Shown here piece by piece: positions 17,067-26,493 of a stretch of 64,000 nt of DNA. The DNA lies in assembly GCF_000523235.1 (NCBI RefSeq), contig NZ_CP006850.1:2542001-2606000 (forward strand). Reading direction: 5' to 3'. The translations under genes were made by a program, and so were the position numbers. The notes under the pieces are model-generated. The model did no database searches and had not been told where the DNA came from. It saw only the letters and a program-made list of their open reading frames with translations. The first letter of the stretch is position 1. Every line of letters starts with the position of its first letter. This DNA comes from Nocardia nova SH22a (GTDB taxonomy: Bacteria; Actinomycetota; Actinomycetes; Mycobacteriales; Mycobacteriaceae).

Positions 17067-18703
17067 TGCTTGGATCTGGACGAATCCGCGCGTAGTCGCA
17101 GCGGATCCACCTTGCGCAGCGACATCGCCGCCACGACCGCGACGAAGGTCGCCGCGGCGACATGCCAGAAGCTGTACAGGCCGATGGATCCGCCGGGTTC
17201 GAACACCAGCATCAACCAGGTACACAGCCCGACCAGCACCATCAGCGTGGGCGTGGACATGGCGAATCCTGCGGCCAGGGCCAGCGGCCACGAGTAGTAC
17301 CAGGGCAGCGCCGCGGGAGACAGGATCACGATGGCGACGAAGGCGATGAGGATGCCCATCACCGCCTGCCGTTCGGTGTTGCGGAAGTGCCACCACGTCC
17401 AGATCAGGATGCCGACGAGGACGATCTCGCACAGCAGGCGCGTCCAGTCCAGCACCTCGCCCAGGGTCAGCGGGGTCACCCAGGTGACCATGTGCGCCAT
17501 CAAGGTGGGCAGCGAGAGCCAGTTGATGATCTTCTTCGAGCCCGACAGCGCGGTGAGCCAGCCGATTCCGACACCGGCGGCGGCCGAGGTGGCGGCGAAG
17601 ACCACCACGAACACCGACACCCCGAGCCCGGCGATCTTGGCGAACAGGCGGACCGGATGCGGCAGCGGGCCCTTGTTCTCCGCGGCCCGGCGTTCGCGTT
17701 CGTGAATCATCCAGATCCACACCAGGAACGGCAGCGCCACCCCCGCGGTCGCCTTGATCGCCACACCGATCGCGATCACCACCACACCGGCGACGTGGTG
17801 GCGTTCGAGGACCAGGGCGATACCGGCGGCCATGAGGCCGACCATCAGCATCTCGTTGTGCACACCGCCGATGAGGTGGATGAGCACCAGCGGATTGAGC
17901 ACCGCGAGCCACAGCGCTACCGTCGGCTTACCGCCGAGATGTTTGGTCATGTGCGGCACGGCCCACATCATCAGCGCCAGACCGGGCAGCATGGCCAGCC
18001 GCATGGCGATGGTCCCGGCCACGACGTTGTCGCCGGTGACACTCGTGATGGCCCGGCCCATCAGCAGGAACAGCGGGCCGTAAGGCGCGGTGGTGGTGGT
18101 CCACACCGAGCTCACATTGTCCAGCAGCACACCGGGATTCACCGCCGGGCCGACGGTGTAGGGGTCGAAACCGTCGCGCAGCAGCGCGCCCTGCGCCAGG
18201 TAGGAGTACACGTCCTGGCTGAACATCGGGACCGCGAACAGCAGCGGCAGGATCCAGATGCCGACCGTGACGCGCAACTCGTTCAGCGTCACGGCGCTCG
18301 CGGAACCGCCGGTGCCCCGATAGGGGCCGGTGCCGATGGTGATGCGCCCCAGCCGGACCCACGCGACGATCATCGACAGCACACCCAGCCACACCACGAT
18401 GGTGGCCAGGGCGTAACCGTGGCCGAAACGCAGCCACGACAGATGGGCCGATTCCAGCAGCGGATCGCTGCGCCGCACCGCGCCCGCGCCCAGACCGCCG
18501 AAGGTGATCAGGACCGCGCCCCAGAAGCCCAGCAGGGCGGCGTGGCCCTCGGGGCTGCGGAAGAAGTCACCGGCCCAGCGGACCCACCATCGGACGGTGT
18601 GCGCGGTGGGTTCCGGAACCGGCATCGTCGCCACCGGTGCCGTGGTGACCGCGCTGGTCGCGGGTGTTGTCACGGGTGCTGTGTCCATATCGGGGGTCGG
18701 CAT
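17063..18703 (-). CDS. mptA: Alpha-(1-6)-mannopyranosyltransferase A
   Basis: 546 residues with about 12-13 hydrophobic segments, a GT-C polyprenyl-phosphomannose-using enzyme. Motifs include FSQDVYSYLAQGALLRDGFDPY in the first large loop (cut here in two: FSQDVYSYLAQG and GFDPYTVGP) with the catalytic Asp, and HNEMLMVGLM. MptA (Rv2174) extends the alpha-1,6-mannan backbone of lipomannan outside the membrane. ATG 18703 has GGGGGGAAG upstream. It sits between crtI and crtB, an unusual mixture of lipoglycan and carotenoid functions; in M. tuberculosis mptA is next to idsA2 without crt genes (recalled). Confidence 0.9.
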   Translation of the reverse strand: MPTPDMDTAPVTTPATSAVTTAPVATMPVPEPTAHTVRWWVRWAGDFFRSPEGHAALLGFWGAVLITFGGLGAGAVRRSDPLLESAHLSWLRFGHGYALATIVVWLGVLSMIVAWVRLGRITIGTGPYRGTGGSASAVTLNELRVTVGIWILPLLFAVPMFSQDVYSYLAQGALLRDGFDPYTVGPAVNPGVLLDNVSSVWTTTTAPYGPLFLLMGRAITSVTGDNVVAGTIAMRLAMLPGLALMMWAVPHMTKHLGGKPTVALWLAVLNPLVLIHLIGGVHNEMLMVGLMAAGIALVLERHHVAGVVVIAIGVAIKATAGVALPFLVWIWMIHERERRAAENKGPLPHPVRLFAKIAGLGVSVFVVVFAATSAAAGVGIGWLTALSGSKKIINWLSLPTLMAHMVTWVTPLTLGEVLDWTRLLCEIVLVGILIWTWWHFRNTERQAVMGILIAFVAIVILSPAALPWYYSWPLALAAGFAMSTPTLMVLVGLCTWLMLVFEPGGSIGLYSFWHVAAATFVAVVAAMSLRKVDPLRLRADSSRSKQ

Positions 18704-18772
18704 GGTTCGTCTTCCCCCCGGGGATGGTCGGTGCGGTCGGGGACCGCGGTGAGTGAGTGGTCGCGGGCCAGT

Positions 18773-20350
18773 TTAATGGGTTGCCGGTAACCCTAGCGCG
18801 CCGGTCGGCGCGGTGGCGCCCGCGACGTGCCGGAGTGGACCGGTAACACGTTCGGCGGCCAGTTTGCCCGACAACAGCGCCGTCGGCACGCCGACACCCG
18901 GTGTGGTGCCGCACCCGGCCAGAACGACATTGGCCGGGAACCGCCCGAGATTGCGGGTGCGGAACGGTCCGGTCTGGCGGAACAGATGGGCCGCCGAGAA
19001 CGGGGATCCGGCGATCATGCCGCGGTCGTGCCAGGTGCGCGGGGTGTCGAGATAATCGACGGTGAAGTGCTCGGCGATCCCGCGATATCCCCTCGCCTCC
19101 AGCACATTCAGCAGTTCGCGCAGATACGCCGGGCCGAGACGGGGCCAATCCAGCGGCGCCGCACGCAGATTCGGGCACGGCGCCAGCAGCGACAGCGGCT
19201 CGTGGGTTCCGGTGGCGCGCTCGACGAACTGGCCGGGATCCGACAGGGCCGGGCGGGTCAGCAGCAGCGACGGATCGCTCATCAGCCGTCCGCGGCCGCG
19301 CCGAGCGGCGAGTTCGCGGAAGGTGCGATCCCACTCCTGCCCGAAATCGATGGTGTGGTGCGCCTGGACCGGCCACCGGGCCGCGACCTCGGCGGGAACG
19401 GTGCCGTGCGCGACGACCGCGGACGGGGAGGCCCGTAGCGGGCGGCGGCGGTGGATGCCGAAGCGGTCCAGCGAGCCCAGGTCGGCGGTGAGAACCACCG
19501 CGTCGCAATCGAATTCCCGGCCGTCCGCGGCCCGGACACTCCGCGCGCGTCCGTCGCGGTACTCGATCCCGGCGACCTCGCAGTTCAGCTCCAGCCGTCC
19601 GCCCGCGCGGGTGAACGCCGCCGCCAGCGCCGCGGTGACCGCGCGCATACCGCCGACGGGGAAGTACACCCCCAGCGAGGTGTCCATGTGCGGTATCGCG
19701 CCGTAGACCGCCAGCGCCTGGGCCGGCGCGGTCCCCGCGTACAAGGCCTGGAAGGTGAACAGCCGGGCCAGCTTCGGATCCCGCAGGACGCGCCGCACCC
19801 GCGGCCCCAGCCGCCCGAACGCGCCCAGGCGCACGAGATCCCGCAGCGCCGCCCGCTTGGCCGGGATGCGCACCATGTCCAGTGGCGAATCGAAGTTGGT
19901 GTCCATGAACTCGCCGTAGGCGGCGGCGTAGATCCGCGCCAGCCAGCGGCGCAGTTCCAGATAGCGGCCCGCCTCGTCGGCGCCGCAGGTGCGCCGGACC
20001 TCGGCGGCCATCACCTCGGGGTCGGCGTGGACGCCGATGATCGTGCCGTCGGCGAAACGCGCCCGGTAGGACGGATCGACCGGGCGGATGCGCAGATCGC
20101 AGGCCGCGGCGTCGGAACCGACCGCCGCCAGCGCCTCGGAGACCAGACCGGGCAGGGTGAGCACGGTGGCGCCGGAATCGATCTCGTAGTCCGGACCGCG
20201 GTAGTAGCCCACCCGGCCGCCGGGATGGTCGGCGCGCTCGAGCAGGGTGACCGACCGGCCCGCGCCGGTCAGGTGCAGCGCGGCGGCCAGACCGGACAGT
20301 CCGGCTCCCACCACGACGACTCGATCGGTGTGTCCCGCAACGGTTCTCAT
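18773..20350 (-). CDS. crtI: Phytoene desaturase
   Basis: 525 residues. FAD-binding VVVVGAGLSGLAAALHL at the N-terminus, then the LERADHPGGRVGYY loop, and the C-terminal carotenoid-oxidoreductase signature region ANVVLAGCGTTPGVGVPTALLSGKLAAE. CrtI introduces double bases of desaturation into phytoene, giving neurosporene or lycopene. ATG 20350 overlaps the crtE stop (ATGA). The gap to mptA is 69 bp. Confidence 0.93.
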   Translation of the reverse strand: MRTVAGHTDRVVVVGAGLSGLAAALHLTGAGRSVTLLERADHPGGRVGYYRGPDYEIDSGATVLTLPGLVSEALAAVGSDAAACDLRIRPVDPSYRARFADGTIIGVHADPEVMAAEVRRTCGADEAGRYLELRRWLARIYAAAYGEFMDTNFDSPLDMVRIPAKRAALRDLVRLGAFGRLGPRVRRVLRDPKLARLFTFQALYAGTAPAQALAVYGAIPHMDTSLGVYFPVGGMRAVTAALAAAFTRAGGRLELNCEVAGIEYRDGRARSVRAADGREFDCDAVVLTADLGSLDRFGIHRRRPLRASPSAVVAHGTVPAEVAARWPVQAHHTIDFGQEWDRTFRELAARRGRGRLMSDPSLLLTRPALSDPGQFVERATGTHEPLSLLAPCPNLRAAPLDWPRLGPAYLRELLNVLEARGYRGIAEHFTVDYLDTPRTWHDRGMIAGSPFSAAHLFRQTGPFRTRNLGRFPANVVLAGCGTTPGVGVPTALLSGKLAAERVTGPLRHVAGATAPTGALGLPATH

Positions 20351-21459
20351 GCCACGCGCCGGGTCGCGGCCAGCGCCATCGCGCGCAACCGGGCACCGGC
20401 CTCCGGGGCGACCGTGCTGGCCGCCAGCGCGCCCAGACCGCGCTCGGTCAGCTCCGTGATGCGCCGCTCCACATCGTCGACGGCGCCCAGGTCGGTGATC
20501 ATCGTGCGCAGGCGGGTGACCTGCTCGGGGCTCAGGTCGGTGCCGAGCGAGGCGCGCAGCAGTTCCGCCGCGCCCGGATCGGTGGCATCGGCGCGGCGCA
20601 GGGCCTCGGCCACCAGCACGGTGCGTTTGCCCTCGCGCAGATCGTCGCCCGAGGGCTTGCCCGTGACGGCGGGGTCACCGAACACGCCCAGCAGATCGTC
20701 GCGCAGCTGGAACGCGATGCCGATATCGGTGCCGAACTCGCGGTAGGCGGTGATCAGTTCCGCGTCCGCACCGGCCAGCGCCGCCCCCAGATGCAGCGGC
20801 CGCTCGACGGTGTAGGCGGCGGTCTTGTAGCGGTTGATCCGCAACGCCGCCGCCACCGAATCGTCGGCCCCGGCCTCACCGTGCACGTCGAGGAGCTGAC
20901 CGCCCATCACCTCGGTGCGCATGGCCGCCCACACGGGGGCGAAACGGGCGCGCGCGGCGGCGTCGAGTCCGGCCGCGGCGATCATGTCGTCGGCCCAGGA
21001 CAGCGCCAGATCACCGAGCAGGATGGCGACGCTCACCCCGAAGTGCGAGGAGTCACCGCCCCAGCCGCGTTCGCGGTGGCCGCGCTCGAAATCCACGTGC
21101 ACGGTGGGGAATCCGCGCCGGGTGCGGGAGGAGTCGATGATGTCGTCGTGGATCAGCGCGCACGCCTGCACCAGTTCCAGCGCCGAGCAGGCGGTGAGCA
21201 CCGCCCCGGCCTCGGACCCGGCCGGATCGCCGCCCGCGCCCAGCCACCCGGTCCACGCGAAGGCGGGACGGGTGCGCTTACCGCCGCGCAGGACGAAATC
21301 CTCGAGGGCGACGGTGGCGTCGACGAATACCGGACCCAGTTCCGCGACCAGTTCACGGCGACCGGCGAAGAAGGCGGTCAGCGCCTGTTCGACCGCTTCG
21401 ACGAGCGCCGCGGAATCGTTCGGCGCCGGACGTGCCGGGCTGGCCGGACCAACGGACAA
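20347..21459 (-). CDS. crtE: Polyprenyl (geranylgeranyl) diphosphate synthase
   Basis: 370 residues. Both Asp-rich motifs are clear: ALIHDDIIDSSRTRRG and AFQLRDDLLGVFGD, with GGKRTRP for diphosphate binding. It supplies GGPP to CrtB. The M. tuberculosis counterpart is idsA2 (Rv2173), so either name could be used. TTG 21459 is the start, supported by TGGAGG 5 bases upstream. First gene of the crtE-crtI-mptA-crtB operon; its upstream region carries unusual repeats. Confidence 0.9.
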   Translation of the reverse strand: MSVGPASPARPAPNDSAALVEAVEQALTAFFAGRRELVAELGPVFVDATVALEDFVLRGGKRTRPAFAWTGWLGAGGDPAGSEAGAVLTACSALELVQACALIHDDIIDSSRTRRGFPTVHVDFERGHRERGWGGDSSHFGVSVAILLGDLALSWADDMIAAAGLDAAARARFAPVWAAMRTEVMGGQLLDVHGEAGADDSVAAALRINRYKTAAYTVERPLHLGAALAGADAELITAYREFGTDIGIAFQLRDDLLGVFGDPAVTGKPSGDDLREGKRTVLVAEALRRADATDPGAAELLRASLGTDLSPEQVTRLRTMITDLGAVDDVERRITELTERGLGALAASTVAPEAGARLRAMALAATRRVA

Positions 21460-21561
21460 CGCAACCTCCAGATAGTTTCCCTCGGCGGGTCCGGGAGGGG
21501 CGGAACCCGCTTCGATGCGTCACGCCGACCCCGGCCGTCCTGGCCATGATCCGCCGGAACT

Positions 21562-21590
21562 CTCCCGGAAGTTCCGAAAGGTTCCGGGAG
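21562..21590. repeat. Inverted repeat in the crtE upstream region
   Basis: CTCCCGGAA and TTCCGGGAG are perfect 9-bp arms around an 11-bp spacer; extra GGAA/TTCC boxes lie inside and beside it. It looks like an operator cluster; no regulator can be named. Confidence 0.6.
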
Positions 21591-21602
21591 ATCGCACACG
21601 TT

Positions 21603-21621
21603 CCAGAACAACCCAGAACAA
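21603..21621. repeat. Two CCAGAACAA direct repeats, 10 bp apart
   Basis: CCAGAACAA at 21603-21611 and again at 21613-21621 fall on the same face of the helix, overlapping a possible crtE -10 on the reverse strand. The pattern suits a regulator binding direct repeats. Confidence 0.6.
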
Positions 21622-21772
21622 TACTGCGTCCGTCCTCCCGGCCGGTCCGTCGGTGCGTTCCTTCCCCGTCCGCGGGATGCCGCGACTTCGCCGCGTGTGG
21701 TCCCGCACACCGGCATGCGCGGCCCGCGACGCCCTCGGCACCGTGGCAGACCGCCGCGACCAGCGCCCCTAC

Positions 21773-21778
21773 TACACT
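21773..21778 (+). promoter_or_regulatory. -10 element of a leaderless metF promoter
   Basis: TACACT ends 6 bases before GTG 21785; no ribosome-binding site intervenes. Confidence 0.55.
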
Positions 21779-21784
21779 GGACCG

Positions 21785-22783
21785 GTGAGTTTCGACAACG
21801 TACGGGGACGATCGACCCCTGGCCGACCTTCCCGGACGCCGCAGGTTTCCGGAACTCCGTCCGTTGTGGGGCAACTGCGGCCCCGGCCCGACGGCACCGT
21901 TCCGTTCTCGGTGGAATTCAATCCGCCGCGCGACGAGGCGGCCGAGGCCCGGCTGTGGCGCGCGGCCCGCGAGTTCGAACGGATGCATCCGGCGTTCGTC
22001 TCCATGACCTACGGCGCGGGCGGTTCCACCCGCGATCGCACCGCGCGGATCACCGGCCAGCTGGCCCGCGAGACCACCCTGCTCACCGTCGCCCACCTCA
22101 CCGCGGTCGGGCACAGCGTGAGCGAACTGCGCTCGATCGTCGGCAGCTATGCCGATGCCGGTATCCGCAACATGCTCGTCCTGCGCGGCGACCCGCCCGG
22201 CGATCCGCTGGGGGAGTGGGCCAAACACCCCGAAGGGGTCGAATACGCCGAGGAGCTGGTCCGCATGGTGTGCGGGCTCGGTGACTTCCACGTCGGGGTG
22301 GCCTCGTTCCCGCAGGGCCACCACCGGTCGCCGGACCTCGACCACGACACCCGTCATCTGGTGTCGAAACTGCGTGCGGGAGCGGAATATTCGATCACCC
22401 AGATGTTCTTCGACGTGGACCACTATCTGCGCCTGCGCGACCGGGTCGCGGCCTGCGACGCCGAGCAGGGCGCCAAGCCCATCATTCCGGAGCTGATGCC
22501 GATCACCTCGCTGCGCACCGTGCAGCGGGCCGAGGAATTGTCCGGCCGGGCGCTGCCCGCCGCGGTCATGCGACGCCTCGAACACGCGGCCGGTGACGAT
22601 CCGGAGGCCAACCGCGCCGCGGTGCGTGCCGCGGGTATCGAGATCGCCACCGAGATCGGGCAGCGGCTCATCGACGAGGGCGCGCCCTGCCTGCACTTCA
22701 TCACCCTGAACTTCGCCAAGGCCACCACCGAGGTGCTCACCAATCTCGGCTACACGGTCACCCCGGCGGCCGTCAGCGCCTGA
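21785..22783 (+). CDS. metF: Methylenetetrahydrofolate reductase family protein (Rv2172c type)
   Basis: 332 residues. TIM-barrel MTHFR pattern: PFSVEFNPPRD with the catalytic Glu, SMTYGAGGSTRDRT, VAHLTAVG, MLVLRGDPPGD and AEYSITQMFFDVDHY. It reduces methylene-THF to methyl-THF for methionine synthesis; the mycobacterial homologue is a divergent small form, so cofactor use (FAD, NADH) is not certain. The start GTG 21785 comes right after a -10 element; longer in-frame readings upstream are unlikely because they would run through the promoter and crtE control repeats. Confidence 0.85.
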   Translation: MSFDNVRGRSTPGRPSRTPQVSGTPSVVGQLRPRPDGTVPFSVEFNPPRDEAAEARLWRAAREFERMHPAFVSMTYGAGGSTRDRTARITGQLARETTLLTVAHLTAVGHSVSELRSIVGSYADAGIRNMLVLRGDPPGDPLGEWAKHPEGVEYAEELVRMVCGLGDFHVGVASFPQGHHRSPDLDHDTRHLVSKLRAGAEYSITQMFFDVDHYLRLRDRVAACDAEQGAKPIIPELMPITSLRTVQRAEELSGRALPAAVMRRLEHAAGDDPEANRAAVRAAGIEIATEIGQRLIDEGAPCLHFITLNFAKATTEVLTNLGYTVTPAAVSA

Positions 22784-22927
22784 TCCTCGCCACACCGGCG
22801 AGTTGCCGGGAATTCGCGATCACCGGCGGTACCGTCTGGCGCACCGCGATGACGCGGAGGCCGGGGCGGTGTGCCTGTACGCCCGGCCGACCTGGTGCGG
22901 ATGTCCCGCATGAACACAGGAGATTCG

Positions 22928-23632
22928 ATGGCAGTGGTGAGCAGTGTCGTCCGTCTTTCCGCAGCGATCGCCGTGACCGGCGCGCTGACCTTCGCGAGCG
23001 CGGTGAGCGCCACCGCCGCCCCGCCCGACCCCCGCGCGGCCGTCGCGGCGGCGGGTGCGCCGGTCGCCGCCTCCGATCTGTTCGGCGCCTACCAGTCCGC
23101 GGTCGACGGGTTGAAGCAGCTCGGCATCGAGCCCTTCCTGTACCCGTCGGCATCGGCGTTCTGCCAGGACGGCAGCACGCTCGGGCTGGTGCCCGCGCTG
23201 GCCGGGGCGGTGCCGGGACCGTGGCCGCGGCTCGCCGTACCGGTCCCCGGACTGGATCTGTCCGCGGTGAAGGCCGGGCAGACGATGTTCGCCTTCGTGC
23301 CCTACGGTCTCGGCCCCGACGGTGCCGACACCTCCGGAATGCAGGTGGCCTGGTTCAACGCCTCGACCGGCCGGGGCGGGTTCGCGGCCATGGGCCCGAT
23401 GTCGCAGATCATCGAATCGATGATCCCGCCGAACCTGCCGCCGGAGGTGCGCCCGGCGTTCGAACAGGGGATTCGCAACTTCTTCCTGTCCGCGCTGCCG
23501 GTCGGGGGAGTGCGCGCGGTGCCGGTGGACACCGGATCGGGCACCGTGCTGGCGGCGATGTTCGGCACCGTCCGCAACGGCGATCGCACCTGCCTGTTCC
23601 TGCCGACCGTCGGCATCACCTCGGTGCCCTGA
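22928..23632 (+). CDS. Secreted protein of unknown function
   Basis: 234 residues; not recognised. A signal peptide ends at about SATAAPP (residue 35). The mature part has few cysteines (in AFCQDG and RTCLF, perhaps a disulfide), Gly/Pro-rich stretches and MSQIIESMIPPNLPPEVRPAF. ATG 22928 has AGGAGA upstream. It ends 17 bp inside the convergent glycosyltransferase gene. Similar secreted proteins are common in Nocardia; no pathway link is visible. Confidence 0.65.
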   Translation: MAVVSSVVRLSAAIAVTGALTFASAVSATAAPPDPRAAVAAAGAPVAASDLFGAYQSAVDGLKQLGIEPFLYPSASAFCQDGSTLGLVPALAGAVPGPWPRLAVPVPGLDLSAVKAGQTMFAFVPYGLGPDGADTSGMQVAWFNASTGRGGFAAMGPMSQIIESMIPPNLPPEVRPAFEQGIRNFFLSALPVGGVRAVPVDTGSGTVLAAMFGTVRNGDRTCLFLPTVGITSVP

Positions 23633-24800
23633 CCACCGGCCGTCCCTTCCACGTCAGGGTGCCGCGCCGGTGCGCCCGCCGCGATCGCGCCGACAGGCAC
23701 AGGTAGGCGCCGATCGAGACCGGATGCGCGAGCGCCGCGGCGAGATCGCCACCGCGCGGTCCGGTACCGGATTCCAGCGACCGCGCGAGCAGCCGCCCCA
23801 CGACACCCAGGGTGTAGCCGAGGGCGCCGGTCCGGCGCAGCCGTCCGGTGCCGAGTGCCGCGGCCAGCGCGGGCAGCACATGACCGAGCGCCGCCACGGC
23901 GTCCACGGCGAGCGCACCGGCCGTGGAACCGTAGGCCGACCACAGCCAGCGCGAGTATCCCTCGTCGAGTTCGGCTGCGCCCCGGTACATCCGGGTGCTC
24001 GCCAGCTCACCGGCGGCCACCAGTGTGGTGCGATGTCCCGCCCGGCGCAGGGCCCGCGCCAGCGCCAGATCCTCCGTGATCGCTCCCGCCACCGCGGCGT
24101 GCCCGCCGACCGCCCGATACACCATCGCGTCGAAGACCAGGAACTGCCCGCACGAGACCGCCGTCGACGGCCGCAGACTCCGATCCGCGAGCCGCACCGG
24201 CAGGGTGGTGGCCCACGACCAGCACAGCAGCGGCTGGACCACGGCCTCGGCGAGCGATCCGGCGCGCTGCCACGGCCACGGAGTCACCAGGCCCGCACCG
24301 CTGCGGCGCAATTCGCTGACCGCGGCCGCGACGGCCCGCGGCCGCAACCGCACATCGGCGTCGAGGAAGATCAGCGCGCCCGGGGGCGGATGGGCGGAAT
24401 CTGTGGTGACACCGGCGATTTCGGCCAATCGCGCACAGGCGGCGGTCTTGCCGGTCCAGCCCGGTGCGGGCGACAGATCGGTGGAGATCACGGAGAACCG
24501 GTCGTCCTCACCGATCGCCGCGACCGCCGCCCGGAAGGTGCCGTCGGTGGAACCGTCGTCCAGAATCCACACCCGCAGCCGCGAAACACCCTGCTGGGCA
24601 CGCAGATCCGCGATCAGCGCGGGCAGCCTCGGCGCCTCGTTCCGGGCCGGGACGACGACCACCACCGGTTCGATCACCGGCGCGGTGTCGGGGCGCAACC
24701 GGCGGATGCCGAGCCGATTCACCAGGGCCAGCGCACATCCCAGGCCCGCCACCGCCGTACCCGCGGTGACGAGCGGAGCGGCCGCCCGTGCTGCGCCCAT
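23616..24800 (-). CDS. GT2 glycosyltransferase, probably carotenoid glycosylation (CruG/CrtQ-like)
   Basis: 394 residues. An N-terminal membrane segment is followed by a GT-A domain: VVVVVPARNEAPRLPALI, the DDGSTDGTF motif, LIFLDADVRLRP (DxD) and AITEDLALARALRRAG. The C-terminus has further hydrophobic stretches. Such membrane GT2 enzymes (CruG, CrtQ) glycosylate hydroxylated carotenoids, and cruF and crtO are just upstream in the same reverse-strand unit, which supports that role. It follows lppM by 8 bp. ATG 24800 is the likely start. Confidence 0.75.
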   Translation of the reverse strand: MGAARAAAPLVTAGTAVAGLGCALALVNRLGIRRLRPDTAPVIEPVVVVVPARNEAPRLPALIADLRAQQGVSRLRVWILDDGSTDGTFRAAVAAIGEDDRFSVISTDLSPAPGWTGKTAACARLAEIAGVTTDSAHPPPGALIFLDADVRLRPRAVAAAVSELRRSGAGLVTPWPWQRAGSLAEAVVQPLLCWSWATTLPVRLADRSLRPSTAVSCGQFLVFDAMVYRAVGGHAAVAGAITEDLALARALRRAGHRTTLVAAGELASTRMYRGAAELDEGYSRWLWSAYGSTAGALAVDAVAALGHVLPALAAALGTGRLRRTGALGYTLGVVGRLLARSLESGTGPRGGDLAAALAHPVSIGAYLCLSARSRRAHRRGTLTWKGRPVVRAPR

Positions 24801-24808
24801 CGAATCGA

Positions 24809-25528
24809 TCAGGCGTCCTGCCGCTCGCGCTGCCGCTGGTGCTGCCACGGCGGGGTGGGATTGCGGAACAGGTATGCCAGGACGGCGACCATCGCGGCCA
24901 CCGCGAGCGTGATGCCGCCGACGATGCCCGCCCATCCGGCGAAGGAACGGGTGTTCGGGTCGGCGTAACTCACCTCGGCCTTGACCGTGCTCACCTCGCC
25001 GGCGGGCAGTTTCCACGAGACCGTCGAATTGTCGTTCTGGCGGTTGCCGTTGGTGGTGGCGACCCGCGCCGGGAAGGCGACGGTGAACTGGATGTCGGAG
25101 CCCTGCGGCGGAACGGATTTCAGATCGATCCGGCCGTTGAGGGTGACCTTGTCACCGGCCCGGCTGAACTGCAGGTTGAACATGCCCTGGGTCTGATCGG
25201 ACAGTCCGCCGAGCTGCTGCACCTCACCGAAGGTCAGATCGTCGAAGTAGACCTGACTGCCCACATAGCCGTCCTGGCTGTAGGGCTCGACGCGGAGCTT
25301 GGCGGCGAGGGCTTCGGGAGCTTTCAGCTCCGGGCCCTTGTCCTTGTCGTTGGCCGGGATCACCGCCGCCACCAGATGTCCGGAGACCCGGTCGTTGGAC
25401 GACACTCCCATCGACGCCTGGACCCGCAGACAGCCGGCCAGCAACGGCGCCAGCAGGAGGGCCAGCAACGCCACCGACGCGACGCGCCGACGCCGGGGCC
25501 GGCGGGGCTGGTGGGGCGACTCGGGCAT
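24809..25528 (-). CDS. lppM: Lipoprotein LppM-like
   Basis: 239 residues. A basic N-terminus (RRPRRRR) and hydrophobic core lead to the lipobox LLAGC (Cys at about residue 35), giving a lipid-anchored exported protein. A beta-rich body follows and a second hydrophobic segment near the C-terminus (GIVGGITLAVAAMVAVLAYLF) ends with a charged tail. This double-anchor layout matches LppM (Rv2171), linked in mycobacteria to surface and phagosome effects. ATG 25528 is chosen to start the signal peptide (ATG 25561 is possible). It is embedded among carotenoid genes. Confidence 0.75.
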   Translation of the reverse strand: MPESPHQPRRPRRRRVASVALLALLLAPLLAGCLRVQASMGVSSNDRVSGHLVAAVIPANDKDKGPELKAPEALAAKLRVEPYSQDGYVGSQVYFDDLTFGEVQQLGGLSDQTQGMFNLQFSRAGDKVTLNGRIDLKSVPPQGSDIQFTVAFPARVATTNGNRQNDNSTVSWKLPAGEVSTVKAEVSYADPNTRSFAGWAGIVGGITLAVAAMVAVLAYLFRNPTPPWQHQRQRERQDA

Positions 25529-25665
25529 CGAAGGTGTCGGACGCGGCTGCACGGCACACATCGTGCCATGCGCCACCGTGATCGTCGGCACGCGACGGGC
25601 TGTGCGGGGCCGGTGGTCGCGGACCCGCCGGTGCGGACGGGCGGTGCGCTCGCCCGCGGTGCTGG

Positions 25666-26493
25666 TCAGGGCCGGGTGGACAGTGCGGGATCCTCGATGG
25701 GTCGCGTGCGCAGCCGCCCGGGTGCGCGTACCAGCACCACGAGCACCGGTATCGCGACGATACCCAGCCCTGCCAGCCCGTATCCGGCCGAGGCGGGCAG
25801 GCCCAGGAAGGCGGCGTGCGCGAGGCCCGATCCGAACCAGGTCCACAGCAGCACGGCGATCGGTACCGCGGGCGCGGACATCCGGGCCGGGCATCGCCGT
25901 TCCAGCGCGATGATCAGCGACGTCATCACGGCGGTCACCGCGAACCAGCCGAGATAGTTGCCGTACGGGACGATGGCCGCGCCGGGAAGTCCCGGTAGCG
26001 CCGAGCACCACCGCCATTGGCCGTCGGCGACCATCTGCGGATCCAGATACAGGTCCCAGCCGACGGCTCCGGCTGCGGTCAGCGCGATCTGCGCGACCGT
26101 GCCGCGGCACAGCAGGGCCGCGCCCACCCGGATCGGATAGAGTCCGCCGACCCAGGCCAGCGGGATCAGCAGCGGCACCCCGGCGAGTTCCGGCCCGAGC
26201 CGTCCGTGCGCGTAGTCGTAACAGCCGAACGGGAATCCGGTTGCGGTGCCCGCGATTTCGGCCAGCAGTCCGAGACCGGCGACGATCAGCAGGAATCCGG
26301 CCGCGTATCCGGCCCCGCGGACCGCGCGGGCGTGCAGCAGCGCGGTCGCGGCCGACAGCAGCACGACCAGGATCGTCACCCGGTCGCGCGCGGCGCCCTC
26401 GGTGAGGGGATAGGCGATCTGGGCGCCCGCCCAGGCCACGGCGGTGAGCGCGGGCCACCGCATGGCGGCCGATTCCCGCCACCGCGGGGTCAT
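25666..26493 (-). CDS. cruF: Carotenoid biosynthesis membrane protein (CruF-like 1',2'-hydratase)
   Basis: 275 residues with about 7-8 membrane segments. FPFGCYDYAHGRLGPELAG, IPLAWVGGLYPIR, GWDLYLDPQMV and YGNYLGWF are the conserved blocks of the CruF family (DUF422), which hydrates the psi end of carotenoids at C-1',2'. ATG 26493 overlaps the crtO stop (ATGA). A downstream GT2 enzyme would glycosylate the resulting hydroxyl. Assignment rests on family blocks and context. Confidence 0.82.
   Translation of the reverse strand: MTPRWRESAAMRWPALTAVAWAGAQIAYPLTEGAARDRVTILVVLLSAATALLHARAVRGAGYAAGFLLIVAGLGLLAEIAGTATGFPFGCYDYAHGRLGPELAGVPLLIPLAWVGGLYPIRVGAALLCRGTVAQIALTAAGAVGWDLYLDPQMVADGQWRWCSALPGLPGAAIVPYGNYLGWFAVTAVMTSLIIALERRCPARMSAPAVPIAVLLWTWFGSGLAHAAFLGLPASAGYGLAGLGIVAIPVLVVLVRAPGRLRTRPIEDPALSTRP

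Larger units (their letters stand above)
21460..21784. other. Divergent crtE-metF control region
   Basis: 325 bp without a gene. It contains an inverted repeat (21562-21590), a 10-bp direct repeat (21603-21621) and a leaderless metF promoter at the right end. A TATTGT (reverse strand, 21618-21623) overlapping the direct repeat is a possible -10 for crtE. Confidence 0.5.
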
